This document shows positions 25,774 through 36,182 of a stretch of DNA of 64,000 nt, piece by piece; within the stretch, counting starts at the first letter, position 1; each line of letters starts with the position of its first letter. The position numbers and the translations under genes are program-made. Origin of the DNA: Streptomyces umbrinus (GTDB lineage: Bacteria; Actinomycetota; Actinomycetes; Streptomycetales; Streptomycetaceae); contig NZ_JAUSZI010000002.1 in the NCBI RefSeq assembly GCF_030817415.1, forward strand, positions 9,486,001 to 9,550,000. The letters run 5' to 3'. The notes beneath the pieces were generated by a model, which did not search any database, had not been told where the DNA came from, and saw only the letters and a list, made by a program, of their open reading frames with translations.

Positions 25774-26097
25774 GTGGCTCTTCCGCCCCTTACCCCTGAA
25801 CAGCGCGCAGCCGCGCTCGAAAAGGCCGCCGCGGCTCGCCGGGAGCGGGCCGAGGTCAAGAATCGACTCAAGCACTCCGGCGCCTCCCTTCACGAGGTCA
25901 TCAAGCAGGGCCAGGAGAACGACGTCATCGGCAAGATGAAGGTCTCCGCCCTCCTGGAGTCCCTGCCGGGCGTGGGCAAGGTCCGCGCCAAGCAGATCAT
26001 GGAGCGACTTGGCATCTCCGAGAGCCGCCGTGTGCGCGGTCTCGGCTCCAATCAGATCGCGTCTCTTGAGCGCGAGTTCGGCGGCGGTGCTGCCTGA
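25774..26097 (+). CDS. sihF: Streptomyces integration host factor-like nucleoid protein
   Basis: From GTG 25774 (preceded by GAGGTGA) the protein has 107 residues, the length of S. coelicolor sIHF. This actinobacteria-specific DNA-binding protein (mIHF in mycobacteria) organises the nucleoid and influences sporulation and antibiotic production. A long N-terminal basic helix ([19 protein letters not shown]) precedes a helix-two-turn-helix DNA-binding domain ([20 protein letters not shown], then [19 protein letters not shown]). It lies between pyrF and gmk in the standard order. An in-frame extension to 25711 has no sensible ribosome-binding site. Confidence 0.96.
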   Translation: MALPPLTPEQRAAALEKAAAARRERAEVKNRLKHSGASLHEVIKQGQENDVIGKMKVSALLESLPGVGKVRAKQIMERLGISESRRVRGLGSNQIASLEREFGGGAA

Positions 26098-26135
26098 CGT
26101 TCTCGGGCACCCCTGAGAACCTGGATAATCGCCGC

Positions 26136-26729
26136 ATGGCTGCAACACCCCGGGGGACGACCCCCGTACCCCCGGACGTACGTCCGCGGCTGACCGTGCT
26201 CTCCGGCCCCTCCGGGGTCGGCAAGAGCACGGTCGTCGCCCATATGCGCAAGGAACACCCCGAGGTCTGGCTCTCGGTGTCGGCGACGACCCGCAGGCCG
26301 CGCCCCGGGGAGAAGCACGGTGTCCACTACTTCTTCGTCAGCGACGAGGAGATGGACAAGCTGATCGCCAACGGCGAACTGCTCGAATGGGCGGAGTTCG
26401 CGGGCAATCGCTACGGGACACCGCGCAAGGCCGTGCTCGAACGGCTGGAGTCGGGCGAGCCGGTCCTCCTGGAGATCGATCTCCAGGGAGCCCGGCAGGT
26501 CCGCGAGTCCATGTCGGACGCTCTGCTGGTGTTCCTGGCCCCTCCCTCCTGGGAGGAGCTCGTGCGCAGACTCACCGGGCGGGGCACCGAGCCGCCCGAG
26601 GTCATCGAGCGCCGGCTGGAGGCCGCCAAGATCGAACTGGCGGCCGAGCCGGAGTTCGACATCACCCTGGTCAACACCTCCGTCGAGGACGTGGCGCGTG
26701 AGCTGCTAGCCTTGATGGAAGTTGTTTGA
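26136..26729 (+). CDS. gmk: Guanylate kinase
   Basis: This 197-residue enzyme phosphorylates GMP to GDP. It has the P-loop [17 protein letters not shown], the GMP-binding [19 protein letters not shown], and the lid region [18 protein letters not shown] 20-residue N-terminal extension ([17 protein letters not shown]) is usual in actinobacteria. The start is ATG 26136. It is 38 bp from the sIHF stop and 37 bp from rpoZ, so the three may share transcripts. Confidence 0.97.
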   Translation: MAATPRGTTPVPPDVRPRLTVLSGPSGVGKSTVVAHMRKEHPEVWLSVSATTRRPRPGEKHGVHYFFVSDEEMDKLIANGELLEWAEFAGNRYGTPRKAVLERLESGEPVLLEIDLQGARQVRESMSDALLVFLAPPSWEELVRRLTGRGTEPPEVIERRLEAAKIELAAEPEFDITLVNTSVEDVARELLALMEVV

Positions 26730-26766
26730 TTTTTCAGGTCATTTTCCACCTTTCGGAAGGCAGAGC

Positions 26767-27039
26767 GTGTCCTCTTCCATCACCACGCCCGAGGGCATCA
26801 TCAACCCTCCGATCGACGAGCTCCTCGAGGCAACCGACTCGAAGTACAGCCTCGTGATCTACGCCGCCAAGCGCGCGCGCCAGATCAACGCGTACTACTC
26901 GCAGCTCGGTGAAGGCCTCCTTGAGTACGTCGGTCCCCTCGTCGACACCCACGTCCACGAGAAGCCGCTCTCGATCGCCCTGCGCGAGATCAACGCGGGT
27001 CTCCTGACGTCGGAGGCCGTCGAAGGCCCGGCGCAGTAG
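26767..27039 (+). CDS. rpoZ: RNA polymerase omega subunit
   Basis: The protein is 90 residues from GTG 26767, with GGAAGG just upstream; this is the S. coelicolor length. It binds the beta' subunit and helps assemble RNA polymerase. The conserved core is [20 protein letters not shown] followed by [16 protein letters not shown]. The frame is open upstream to 26722, but that part overlaps the gmk tail and lacks support. A strong hairpin follows. Confidence 0.97.
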   Translation: MSSSITTPEGIINPPIDELLEATDSKYSLVIYAAKRARQINAYYSQLGEGLLEYVGPLVDTHVHEKPLSIALREINAGLLTSEAVEGPAQ

Positions 27040-27064
27040 TATTTTCGGCTTGCAGTTTGCTTTT

Positions 27065-27099
27065 CCACAGGCCTGGCAGCGCGACTGCCGGGCCTGTGG
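27065..27099 (+). terminator. Hairpin after rpoZ
   Basis: CCACAGGCCTGGCAG pairs with CTGCCGGGCCTGTGG over a CGCGA loop: 14 Watson-Crick pairs plus one G-U. It lies 25 bp after the rpoZ stop and 42 bp before the coaBC start, so it probably ends the gmk-rpoZ transcript and separates it from coaBC. Confidence 0.75.
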
Positions 27100-27141
27100 T
27101 GTGTGATGGGGGCGTACGTTTTCCGAGGTCTGGGGAGAGAC

Positions 27142-28344
27142 GTGGACAAGCCGAAGGTCGTGCTGGGGGTCAGCGGTGGCATCGCCGCGTACAAGGCCTG
27201 TGAGCTGCTGCGGAGGCTGACCGAGTCGGGGCACGACGTGCGGGTCGTTCCGACCGAGTCCGCGCTGCACTTCGTCGGCGCCGCGACCTGGTCCGCGCTC
27301 TCCGGCCACCCCGTGTCCACCGAGGTCTGGTCGGACGTCCACGAGGTCCCGCACGTCCGCATCGGTCAGGGGGCCGACCTGGTCGTCGTCGCCCCCGCCA
27401 CCGCGGACATGCTCGCGAAGGCCGCCCACGGCCTCGCCGACGACCTGCTGACGAACACCCTGCTCACCGCCCGGTGCCCGGTGGTCTTCGCCCCCGCCAT
27501 GCACACCGAGATGTGGGAGCACCCGGCCACCCAGGAGAACGTGGCGACGCTGCGCCGCCGCGGCGCCGTCGTCATCGACCCCGCGGTGGGGCGCCTGACC
27601 GGTGTGGACACGGGCAAGGGGCGGCTGCCCGAGCCGTCGGAGATCTTCGAGGTCTGCCGCAGGGTGCTCGCGCGCGGCGTCACCGAGCCCGACCTCGCAG
27701 GCCGGCACGTCGTCGTCAGTGCCGGCGGCACGCGCGAGCCGCTCGACCCGGTCCGCTTCCTCGGCAACCGCTCCTCCGGGAAGCAGGGGTACGCCCTCGC
27801 GCGCACCGCAGCCGCCCGGGGCGCCCGGGTCACGCTGATCGCCGCGAACACCGGCATGCCGGACCCGGCCGGTGTCGACGTCGTACAGGTAGGGACCGCC
27901 GTGCAGTTGCGCGAGGCCGTGCTGAAGGCCGCGCCGGACGCCGATGCCGTGGTGATGGCGGCGGCGGTCGCGGACTTCAGGCCCGCTGCATACGCGGCCG
28001 GAAAGATCAAGAAGAAGGACGGCCAGGAACCGGAGCCGATCGTTCTGGTCCGTAATCCGGACATCCTCGCGGAAATCTCGGCGGACCGCGCCCGCCCGGG
28101 CCAGGTGATCGTCGGATTCGCCGCCGAGACGGACGACGTACTGGCCAACGGCCGCACGAAACTTCGGCGAAAGGGCTGCGACCTTCTCGTGGTGAACGAG
28201 GTCGGCGAACGCAAGACCTTCGGCTCCGAGGAGAACGAGGCGGTGGTGCTCGGCGCCGACGGAAGCGAGACCGCGGTGCCGTACGGGCCCAAGGAAGCCC
28301 TGGCCGAGACCGTGTGGGATCTCGTGGCGCGTCGCATCGGGTGA
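27142..28344 (+). CDS. coaBC: Bifunctional phosphopantothenoylcysteine synthetase/decarboxylase
   Basis: This 400-residue protein does two steps of coenzyme A synthesis. The start at GTG 27142 follows GGGGAGA; an in-frame ATG 27103 lies in the rpoZ terminator. The N-terminal CoaC flavin domain (~1-180) has [18 protein letters not shown] and the catalytic His in [13 protein letters not shown]. Two usual CoaC motifs differ: PAMN is PAMHTEMW, and the flap ACGD-type motif reads [14 protein letters not shown], with no Cys. I believe this is an actinobacterial variant. The C-terminal CoaB domain has [29 protein letters not shown] and KIKKK. Confidence 0.94.
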   Translation: MDKPKVVLGVSGGIAAYKACELLRRLTESGHDVRVVPTESALHFVGAATWSALSGHPVSTEVWSDVHEVPHVRIGQGADLVVVAPATADMLAKAAHGLADDLLTNTLLTARCPVVFAPAMHTEMWEHPATQENVATLRRRGAVVIDPAVGRLTGVDTGKGRLPEPSEIFEVCRRVLARGVTEPDLAGRHVVVSAGGTREPLDPVRFLGNRSSGKQGYALARTAAARGARVTLIAANTGMPDPAGVDVVQVGTAVQLREAVLKAAPDADAVVMAAAVADFRPAAYAAGKIKKKDGQEPEPIVLVRNPDILAEISADRARPGQVIVGFAAETDDVLANGRTKLRRKGCDLLVVNEVGERKTFGSEENEAVVLGADGSETAVPYGPKEALAETVWDLVARRIG

Positions 28345-28581
28345 ATGTCTCATTCGCTTCAACAGACCCGCTGGAACCGTCGGATCGGGGTGTGGGAGCC
28401 TGGCGCAGAAGGTTCTTCGTGTCGCAGAATGCCCGTGCCGCAGGTCACAGCGCTTCCGAGAGGCGAGACAGTAGCCCGGCGGCAGAGCGCGACCGATAAA
28501 CTGTTCTCGGACGACGCCGGGCGCAGCCCCCGGGCGTCCGCCAATGATCAGCCAGCAGCCGCTGCAACCTCAGGGAGCGTT

Positions 28582-29790
28582 GTGTCCCGTCGCCTGTTCA
28601 CCTCGGAGTCTGTGACCGAGGGTCACCCCGACAAGATCGCTGACCAGATCAGTGACACCATTCTCGACGCGCTTCTGCGTGAGGACCCGCATTCCCGGGT
28701 CGCCGTGGAGACGCTGATCACCACCGGCCTGGTGCACGTGGCCGGAGAGGTCACCACCAAGGCGTACGCGCCGATCGCGCAGCTCGTGCGCGACAAGATC
28801 CTCGAGATCGGCTACGACTCCTCGAAGAAGGGCTTCGACGGCGCTTCCTGCGGCGTTTCGGTGTCCATCGGATCCCAGTCGCCCGACATCGCGCAGGGCG
28901 TCGACACGGCGTACGAGAAGCGGGTCGAGGGTGACGAGGACGAGCTCGACAAGCAGGGTGCGGGCGACCAGGGCCTGATGTTCGGCTACGCGACGGACGA
29001 GACGCCGGCCCTGATGCCGCTCCCGATCCACCTCGCGCACCGCCTGTCGCGCCGCCTCTCCGAGGTCCGCAAGAACGGGACGATCCCGTACCTGCGCCCG
29101 GACGGCAAGACCCAGGTCACCATCGAGTACGACGGCGACAAGGCGGTCCGCCTGGACACGGTCGTCGTCTCCTCGCAGCACGCGTCGGACATCGACCTGG
29201 ACTCGCTCCTGGCCCCCGACATCCGCGAGTTCGTGGTCGAGCCGGAGCTGAAGGCCCTCCTCGACGACGGCATCAAGCTGGAGACCGAGGGCTACCGCCT
29301 GCTGGTCAACCCGACCGGCCGCTTCGAGATCGGCGGCCCGATGGGCGACGCCGGCCTCACGGGCCGCAAGATCATCATCGACACCTACGGCGGCATGGCC
29401 CGCCACGGTGGCGGCGCCTTCTCGGGCAAGGACCCGTCCAAGGTCGACCGCTCCGCCGCGTACGCCATGCGCTGGGTCGCCAAGAACGTCGTCGCCGCGG
29501 GCCTCGCCACCCGCTGCGAGGTCCAGGTCGCCTACGCGATCGGCAAGGCCGAGCCCGTCGGCCTCTTCGTCGAGACCTTCGGCACCGCCAAGGTCGACGC
29601 CGAGAAGATCGAGACGGCCATCACCGAGGTCTTCGACCTCCGCCCGGCCGCGATCATCCGCGACCTGGACCTGCTCCGCCCGATCTACGCCCAGACCGCC
29701 GCGTACGGCCACTTCGGCCGTGAGCTGCCCGAGTTCACCTGGGAGAAGACGGACCGGGTGGACGCGCTGCGGAAGGCTGCGGGGCTGTAG
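28582..29790 (+). CDS. metK: S-adenosylmethionine synthetase
   Basis: This 402-residue protein makes SAM from methionine and ATP. The start is GTG 28582 (AGGGAG upstream), giving [20 protein letters not shown], the standard N-terminus; an in-frame upstream reading back to 28345 has no conserved content. [12 protein letters not shown] and [20 protein letters not shown] are the family signatures. The 237-bp leader between coaBC and metK holds a GATAAACT -10-like element near 28495 and small hairpins, but I could not match it to a known SAM riboswitch. A very strong terminator follows. Confidence 0.98.
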   Translation: MSRRLFTSESVTEGHPDKIADQISDTILDALLREDPHSRVAVETLITTGLVHVAGEVTTKAYAPIAQLVRDKILEIGYDSSKKGFDGASCGVSVSIGSQSPDIAQGVDTAYEKRVEGDEDELDKQGAGDQGLMFGYATDETPALMPLPIHLAHRLSRRLSEVRKNGTIPYLRPDGKTQVTIEYDGDKAVRLDTVVVSSQHASDIDLDSLLAPDIREFVVEPELKALLDDGIKLETEGYRLLVNPTGRFEIGGPMGDAGLTGRKIIIDTYGGMARHGGGAFSGKDPSKVDRSAAYAMRWVAKNVVAAGLATRCEVQVAYAIGKAEPVGLFVETFGTAKVDAEKIETAITEVFDLRPAAIIRDLDLLRPIYAQTAAYGHFGRELPEFTWEKTDRVDALRKAAGL

Positions 29791-29817
29791 GTCCTGCTGT
29801 TTTTCGGCCAGCTGTTT

Positions 29818-29859
29818 CGGCGAGGCCCGGCACCCCCTCAGGGGCGCCGGGCCTCGCCG
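29818..29859 (+). terminator. Very strong hairpin after metK
   Basis: CGGCGAGGCCCGGC (29818-29831) and GCCGGGCCTCGCCG (29846-29859) are perfect complements, and the loop itself holds CCCC/GGGG pairs. It lies 28 bp after the metK stop and should isolate metK from the tRNA-like region and priA. Confidence 0.9.
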
Positions 29860-30070
29860 TTGTCCGCCCGTCGGATTCCGCGGGCAGACGGAGGGGCCGA
29901 CAAATGGTTGGCACGGCTGTCGTCGGACTTCGTACGCTGGCGGTCCTCCCGGTGCGCAGGTCGCGGTTACTTCGGTGGAGTGCGTCGAGTGCGTGCGGTG
30001 AATCTGGTTCATGTACCGCTGCCGTTCTGAACTCGGGAGGAGCTGACGTCGTCGCGCCCGGTGCGATGGT

Positions 30071-30170
30071 TGCGGATACTTCCGGGTTGTCCCCTCGCAG
30101 GTTCGAATCCTGCTGCCGGTCCTGGACCGGTATGGCCGAGTGGCCCATGGCAGAAGCGCCCCAGGGGCGT
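30071..30170 (+). ncRNA. Circularly permuted tRNA-like element in the metK-priA intergenic region
   Basis: The tRNA parts occur in the order 3' half then 5' half. ACTTC 30078-30082 (anticodon-stem 3' side), then variable arm GGG-TTGT-CCC 30084-30093, T-arm GCAGG-TTCGAAT-CCTGC 30097-30113, acceptor strand TGCCGGT 30114-30120, linker CCTGG, acceptor strand ACCGGTA 30126-30132 (7 pairs, one G-U), TG as bases 8-9, D-arm GCC-GAGTGGCCCAT-GGC 30135-30151, then GAAGC 30153-30157, which pairs with ACTTC at 4 of 5. Invariant bases U8, A14, G18, G19, A21, T54, T55, C56 and A58 are all present. The long variable arm resembles Ser/Leu tRNAs. No CCA is encoded. The rest of 29860-30238 shows no gene; priA begins 69 bases later. 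Confidence 0.6.
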
Positions 30171-30238
30171 TCGCGATCCGCGGCCGGCCTGATCTCGGGC
30201 GCGCGGCGGTGTCAGTGGGGTCTGGTAGGAATGTTGCT

Positions 30239-32407
30239 GTGAGCAGCACGGATGGGCGTGGTGAAGGTGGGGCCGAGGGTGCCCCGCCCGAGCAGCTTGC
30301 GTTGATTCGGGACGCCGTGCGGAAGGCGCCGCGGGCCAAGCCGCGGACCTGGCGGGGGGCCGCCGTCGCCAAGGAGCTGCCCGTGGCGCGGGTGCTCGTC
30401 GACAAGGGCGTGCTGCATCTCGACCGGTACTTCGACTATGCCGTGCCCGAGGAGCTCGACGCCGACGCGCAGCCGGGGGTGCGGGTGCGGGTGCGGTTCG
30501 GGGCCGGGCGGCATCGCGTGCGGGAGGGGCGGCGCGAGGGCGGGGGACTGATCGACGGGTTCCTGATCGAGCGGCTGGCCGAGTCCGACTACTCCGGGCC
30601 GCTGGCCGCGCTCGCTCAAGTCGTGTCGCCCGAGCCCGTGTTGAGCGAGGAGTTGCTGGGGCTCGCCCGGGCCGTCGCCGATCGGTACGCGGGGAGTCTG
30701 GCCGATGTGCTCCAGCTGGCCGTGCCCCCGCGCAACGCCAGAGCCGAGCAGAAGCCGTCGCCCGAGCCGTTGCCGGTTCCCGAGGCGCCGGGGGTGGGGT
30801 CCTGGGCCCGGTACTCGCGGGGGGCCGCCTTCGTCGAGTCGCTCGCGGGCGGCGGGGCGCCCCGGGCCGTGTGGAACGCGCTGCCGGGGCCAGGCTGGGC
30901 CGAGGAGTTGGCGCGGGCCGTGGGGGCGACGCTCGCCTCGGGCCGTGGAGCGCTCGTCGTCGTGCCGGACGGGCGGGCCGTCAGCCGGGTCGACGCCGCG
31001 CTGACCTCCGTGCTGGGCGAGGGGCGGCACGCCGTGCTCACCGCCGAGGCCGGACCCGAGAAGCGGTACCGGCAGTGGCTCGCGGTGCGGCGAGGGTCCG
31101 TACGGGCCGTCGTGGGCACCAGGGCCGCCATGTTCGCGCCTGTGCAGGATCTGGGGCTTGTCGCCATGTGGGACGACGGGGACGGCAGCCACAGCGAGCT
31201 GCACGCCCCCCAGCCGCATGCGCGGGAGGTGCTGTTGCTGCGGGCCGCGCACGACAAGTGCGCGTTCCTGCTGGGAAGTTGGAGCTGCACCGTCGAGGCC
31301 GCGCAGCTCGTGGAGAGCGGCTGGGCGGCTCCGATCGTCGCCGAGCGGGAGCAGGTGCGGGGGGCGGCTCCGCTCGTACGGACCGTGGGGGACGGGGATC
31401 TCGCGCGCGACGAGGCGGCGCGGGCCGCACGGCTGCCCACCCTCGCCTGGCAGGTCGTACGGGAAGGGCTGAAGCAGGGGCCGGTGCTGGTGCAGGTGCC
31501 GCGGCGTGGCTATGTGCCGCGGATGGCCTGTGCGCAGTGCCGGGCGGCCGCTCGCTGTCGGCACTGCGCCGGGCCGTTGGAGGGGCAGGACGCCGGCGGG
31601 CTGCGCTGCGGGTGGTGCGGTCGGGACGAGCCGGAGTGGCGCTGTCCCGAGTGCGGTGGGTTCCGGCTGCGGGCCCAGGTCGTGGGGGCGCGGCGGACCG
31701 CCGAGGAGCTCGGGCGGGCCTTTCCGGCGGTCCCTGTGCGGACGTCGGGGCGCGAGCAGATCCTGGACACCGTGCCGGGGGCACCCGCGCTGGTCGTCAG
31801 CACGCCGGGTGCTGAGCCCGTGGCCGAGGGCGGGTACGCGGCCGCGCTGCTGCTCGACGGCTGGGCGATGCTGGGGCGGCCCGATCTGCGGGCCGGCGAG
31901 GACGCGTTGCGGCGGTGGATCGGTGCGGCGGCGCTGGTGCGGGGGCAGCGGGACGGCGGGACCGTGGTGGTCGTCGCCGAGCCGACGCTGCGGCCGGTGC
32001 AGGCGCTGGTGCGGTGGGATCCGGTCGGGCACGCGGTCCGTGAGCTGGCCGAGCGGGCTGAGCTCGGTTTCCCGCCCGTGTCGCGGATGGCCGCCGTGTC
32101 CGGGACGGCGGAGGCACTCGCCGGGTTCCTCGCCGCGGTCGAACTGCCGCGTGAGGCCGAGGTGTTGGGGCCCGTGCCGGTGCCTCCGGCGGATCCCGGG
32201 CGGCCGCGGCGGACGGGGGCGCCACCCGTGGGCGAGCCGTGGGAGCGGGCGCTGATCAGGGTGCCGCCGGGGAAGGGGGCCGCGCTGGCCTCCGCTTTGA
32301 AGAACGCTCAGGCGGCTCGGATGGCTCGTGGGGGGAGCGGGGGCAGCGGTGGCGGCGGGGGGAGTGACGCGGTGCGGATTCGGGTTGATCCGCCGGACAT
32401 TGGGTGA
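30239..32407 (+). CDS. priA: Primosomal protein N' PriA, helicase motifs degenerate
   Basis: This is a 722-residue replication-restart protein. GTG 30239 follows TAGGA and is preferred; the frame is open back to 30140, through the tRNA-like element. The N-terminal 3'-DNA-binding domain (VARVLVDKGVLHLDRYFDYA) is normal, and the zinc-binding region has its eight Cys in pairs (CAQCRAAARCRHC ... CGWC ... CPEC). The helicase core is altered: the Walker A position reads ALPGPGWAEEL without GKT, and the DEEH box reads MWDDGDGSH. Actinobacterial PriA is generally held to lack helicase activity, so it probably acts as a loading platform. Confidence 0.93.
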   Translation: MSSTDGRGEGGAEGAPPEQLALIRDAVRKAPRAKPRTWRGAAVAKELPVARVLVDKGVLHLDRYFDYAVPEELDADAQPGVRVRVRFGAGRHRVREGRREGGGLIDGFLIERLAESDYSGPLAALAQVVSPEPVLSEELLGLARAVADRYAGSLADVLQLAVPPRNARAEQKPSPEPLPVPEAPGVGSWARYSRGAAFVESLAGGGAPRAVWNALPGPGWAEELARAVGATLASGRGALVVVPDGRAVSRVDAALTSVLGEGRHAVLTAEAGPEKRYRQWLAVRRGSVRAVVGTRAAMFAPVQDLGLVAMWDDGDGSHSELHAPQPHAREVLLLRAAHDKCAFLLGSWSCTVEAAQLVESGWAAPIVAEREQVRGAAPLVRTVGDGDLARDEAARAARLPTLAWQVVREGLKQGPVLVQVPRRGYVPRMACAQCRAAARCRHCAGPLEGQDAGGLRCGWCGRDEPEWRCPECGGFRLRAQVVGARRTAEELGRAFPAVPVRTSGREQILDTVPGAPALVVSTPGAEPVAEGGYAAALLLDGWAMLGRPDLRAGEDALRRWIGAAALVRGQRDGGTVVVVAEPTLRPVQALVRWDPVGHAVRELAERAELGFPPVSRMAAVSGTAEALAGFLAAVELPREAEVLGPVPVPPADPGRPRRTGAPPVGEPWERALIRVPPGKGAALASALKNAQAARMARGGSGGSGGGGGSDAVRIRVDPPDIG

Positions 32408-32470
32408 CCGTTGCCGTGTCGGGGTCGTGGGGGTGGCCGGGCGTCGGCGGGTGTTCGTTCGGGCAAACGG

Positions 32471-32500
32471 GTCTGCCCCCGAGGCTGGTCGGGGGCAGAC
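32471..32500. terminator. Bidirectional hairpin between convergent priA and the HTH gene
   Basis: GTCTGCCCCCGA and TCGGGGGCAGAC form a perfect 12-bp stem with a 6-base loop (GGCTGG). It lies between the two convergent stops (32407 and 32515). Confidence 0.85.
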
Positions 32501-32514
32501 AGGTGGGTGTGGGG

Positions 32515-34297
<1,783 letters not shown>

Positions 34298-34714
34298 GCG
34301 GTCGTTTTCGGCGGTCGGTTCGATGTGGGTGGGGTGTGAGGGGTCGGTTGTCGGGTGCGGGCCGGTGGGGGCTGGCCGCGCAGTTCCCCGCGCCCCTAAA
34401 AGATTGCGCAGTTCCCCGCGCCCCCAAAGGGTGCGCTGATCCCCGTGCCCTCAAGGTGCGCAGTTCTCGGCGCCGCCAAAGGTGCATCCGCCCCCGCGCC
34501 CTAAAAGATGCACAGTTCCCCGCGCCCCTGAAGAACGAGCCGCCCCCGCGCCTGAAAGCGTGCCGCTTCTCGCGGCCCGGAAAGGACAGGACCCGCGCTG
34601 CGCCCCCGTACCCCCCCGAAAGCATGTTGTTCCCCGTGCCCTGAGAAGGAGCACGGGCGTCAGCGCGACGTAGGCTGGGGCCGTACCTCTTCCACGATCC
34701 GGAGCACCTTTTAC
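34298..34714. other. 417-bp fmt-rsmB intergenic region filled mainly by repeats
   Basis: No gene is supported here. The stretch opens with a G/T-rich segment (34298-34370) and is then filled by degenerate tandem repeats (34378-34586, listed separately). The last ~100 bp before rsmB hold no repeat and probably its promoter: the ACCTCTTCCACGATCCGGAG segment ends 20 bp before the GTG start. Confidence 0.6.
34378..34586 (+). repeat. Degenerate tandem array of the GC-rich post-stop repeat, about 8 units
   Basis: Units of 25-28 bp follow each other without spacers. The first two read GCGCAGTTCCCCGCGCCCCT or close to it, with AAAAGATT and AAAGGGT tails (34378-34405, 34406-34432). Later units drift, for example GCGCAGTTCTCGGCGCCGCC at 34458 and GCACAGTTCCCCGCGCCCCT at 34510. 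The preceding GGGGGCTGGCC at 34367-34377 is the usual left part of a single copy. Confidence 0.8.
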
Positions 34715-36148
34715 GTGAACGAGCAGTCCCGTCGGCCCCGGCAGCAGGGCAAGCCGTACCGTCGTCCCAAGCAGGACCCCGTGCGGATGCTTGCCTTCGA
34801 TGCGTTGCGGGCGGTGGACGAGAGGGACGCGTACGCGAATCTCGTGTTGCCGCCGTTGCTGCGGAAGGCGCGGGAGAAGGGGGACTTCGACGGGCGGGAC
34901 GCGGCGCTGGCCACGGAGCTGGTGTACGGGACGTTGAGGCGGCAAGGGACGTACGACGCCGTCATCTCCGCGTGTGTCGACCGGCCGCTGCGCGAAGTCG
35001 ATCCGCCGGTGCTGGATGTGCTGAGCCTCGGCGCGCATCAGCTGCTCGGGACGCGGATCCCGACGCATGCCGCCGTGTCCGCGTCGGTCGAGCTGGCGAG
35101 GGTCGTGCTCGGGGACGGGCGGGCGAAGTTCGTCAACGCCGTGCTGCGGAAGATCGCGCAGCACGATCTCGACGGCTGGCTCGAGCTGGTCGCGCCGCCC
35201 TACGACGAGGACCCCGAGGACCATCTCGCCGTGGTGCACTCGCATCCACGATGGGTCGTCTCGGCGCTGTGGGACTCGCTGGGGGGCGGGCGCGCCGGGA
35301 TCGAGGATCTCCTCGAAGCCGACAACGAGAGGCCCGAGGTGACCCTCGTGGCCCGCCCGGGGCGCTCCACCGCCGATGAGATCCTCGGCGCGCTCGGTGA
35401 CGAGAACGCGCTGCCGGGGCGCTGGTCGCCGTACGCCGTGCGGCTGTCCGAGGGCGGCGAGCCGGGCGCCATCGACGCCGTACGCGAAGGGCGTGCGGGC
35501 GTGCAGGACGAGGGCAGCCAGCTCGTGGCGCTCGCCCTCGCCAACGCGCCCCTCGACGGACCGGACAAGGCATGGCTCGACGGCTGCGCCGGACCCGGCG
35601 GCAAGGCGGCCATGCTCGCCGGACTCGCCGCCGAGCGAGGAGCCGTACTGCTCGCCTCCGAGAAGCAGCCGCACCGCGCCGGCCTCGTCGCCAGGGCGCT
35701 CGCCGGGAACCCGGGGCCCTACCAGGTCATCGCCGCCGACGGGACACGGCCGCCGTGGCGTCCGGGCACGTTCGACCGCGTACTGATGGACGTGCCCTGC
35801 ACGGGTCTTGGCGCGCTGCGTCGTCGTCCCGAGGCCCGCTGGCGGCGGCGCCCCGACGACCTGGACGGGTTCGCGCCGTTGCAGCGCGGACTGCTGCGTA
35901 CGGCACTCGACTCGGTGCGGGTCGGCGGTGTCGTCGGGTACGCCACCTGCTCGCCGCACCTCGCCGAGACCCGGGCCGTGGTCGACGACGTGCTCAAGCA
36001 GCACGGCGGCGGCTCGGCCGAACTCCTCGACGCCCGCCCGCTCTTCCCCGGCGTACCGGCGCTGGGCGACGGCCCCGACGTACAGCTGTGGCCGCATCTG
36101 CACGGGACCGACGCCATGTATCTGGCGCTCATCCGCCGGACCGCCTGA
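34715..36148 (+). CDS. rsmB: 16S rRNA cytosine-5 methyltransferase RsmB (Sun/Fmu)
   Basis: This 477-residue SAM-dependent enzyme should methylate a 16S rRNA cytosine. The N-terminal ~170 residues are a NusB-like RNA-binding domain (MLAFDALRAVDERDAYANLV ... ELVYGTLRRQGTYD). The methyltransferase part has WLDGCAGPGGKAAML (SAM site), the motif IV Cys in MDVPCTGLGALRRRPEARWR, and the motif VI nucleophile Cys in YATCSPHLAET. GTG 34715 is the start. A basic, Gln-rich leader of ~20 residues precedes the NusB-like domain. Confidence 0.95.
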   Translation: MNEQSRRPRQQGKPYRRPKQDPVRMLAFDALRAVDERDAYANLVLPPLLRKAREKGDFDGRDAALATELVYGTLRRQGTYDAVISACVDRPLREVDPPVLDVLSLGAHQLLGTRIPTHAAVSASVELARVVLGDGRAKFVNAVLRKIAQHDLDGWLELVAPPYDEDPEDHLAVVHSHPRWVVSALWDSLGGGRAGIEDLLEADNERPEVTLVARPGRSTADEILGALGDENALPGRWSPYAVRLSEGGEPGAIDAVREGRAGVQDEGSQLVALALANAPLDGPDKAWLDGCAGPGGKAAMLAGLAAERGAVLLASEKQPHRAGLVARALAGNPGPYQVIAADGTRPPWRPGTFDRVLMDVPCTGLGALRRRPEARWRRRPDDLDGFAPLQRGLLRTALDSVRVGGVVGYATCSPHLAETRAVVDDVLKQHGGGSAELLDARPLFPGVPALGDGPDVQLWPHLHGTDAMYLALIRRTA

Positions 36149-36182
36149 GGTCGGTCGACCGGCGCCTACGGGCCGGGCCGGC

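Noticed and set aside
28345..28581. SAM riboswitch before metK
   Set aside because: The leader has small hairpins, but I could not find the conserved core of any SAM riboswitch class I know.
30050..30125. Ordinary tRNA gene ending in the T-arm at 30097-30113
   Set aside because: No acceptor strand or D-arm lies at the right distance upstream; the matching parts are downstream, so only a permuted reading works.
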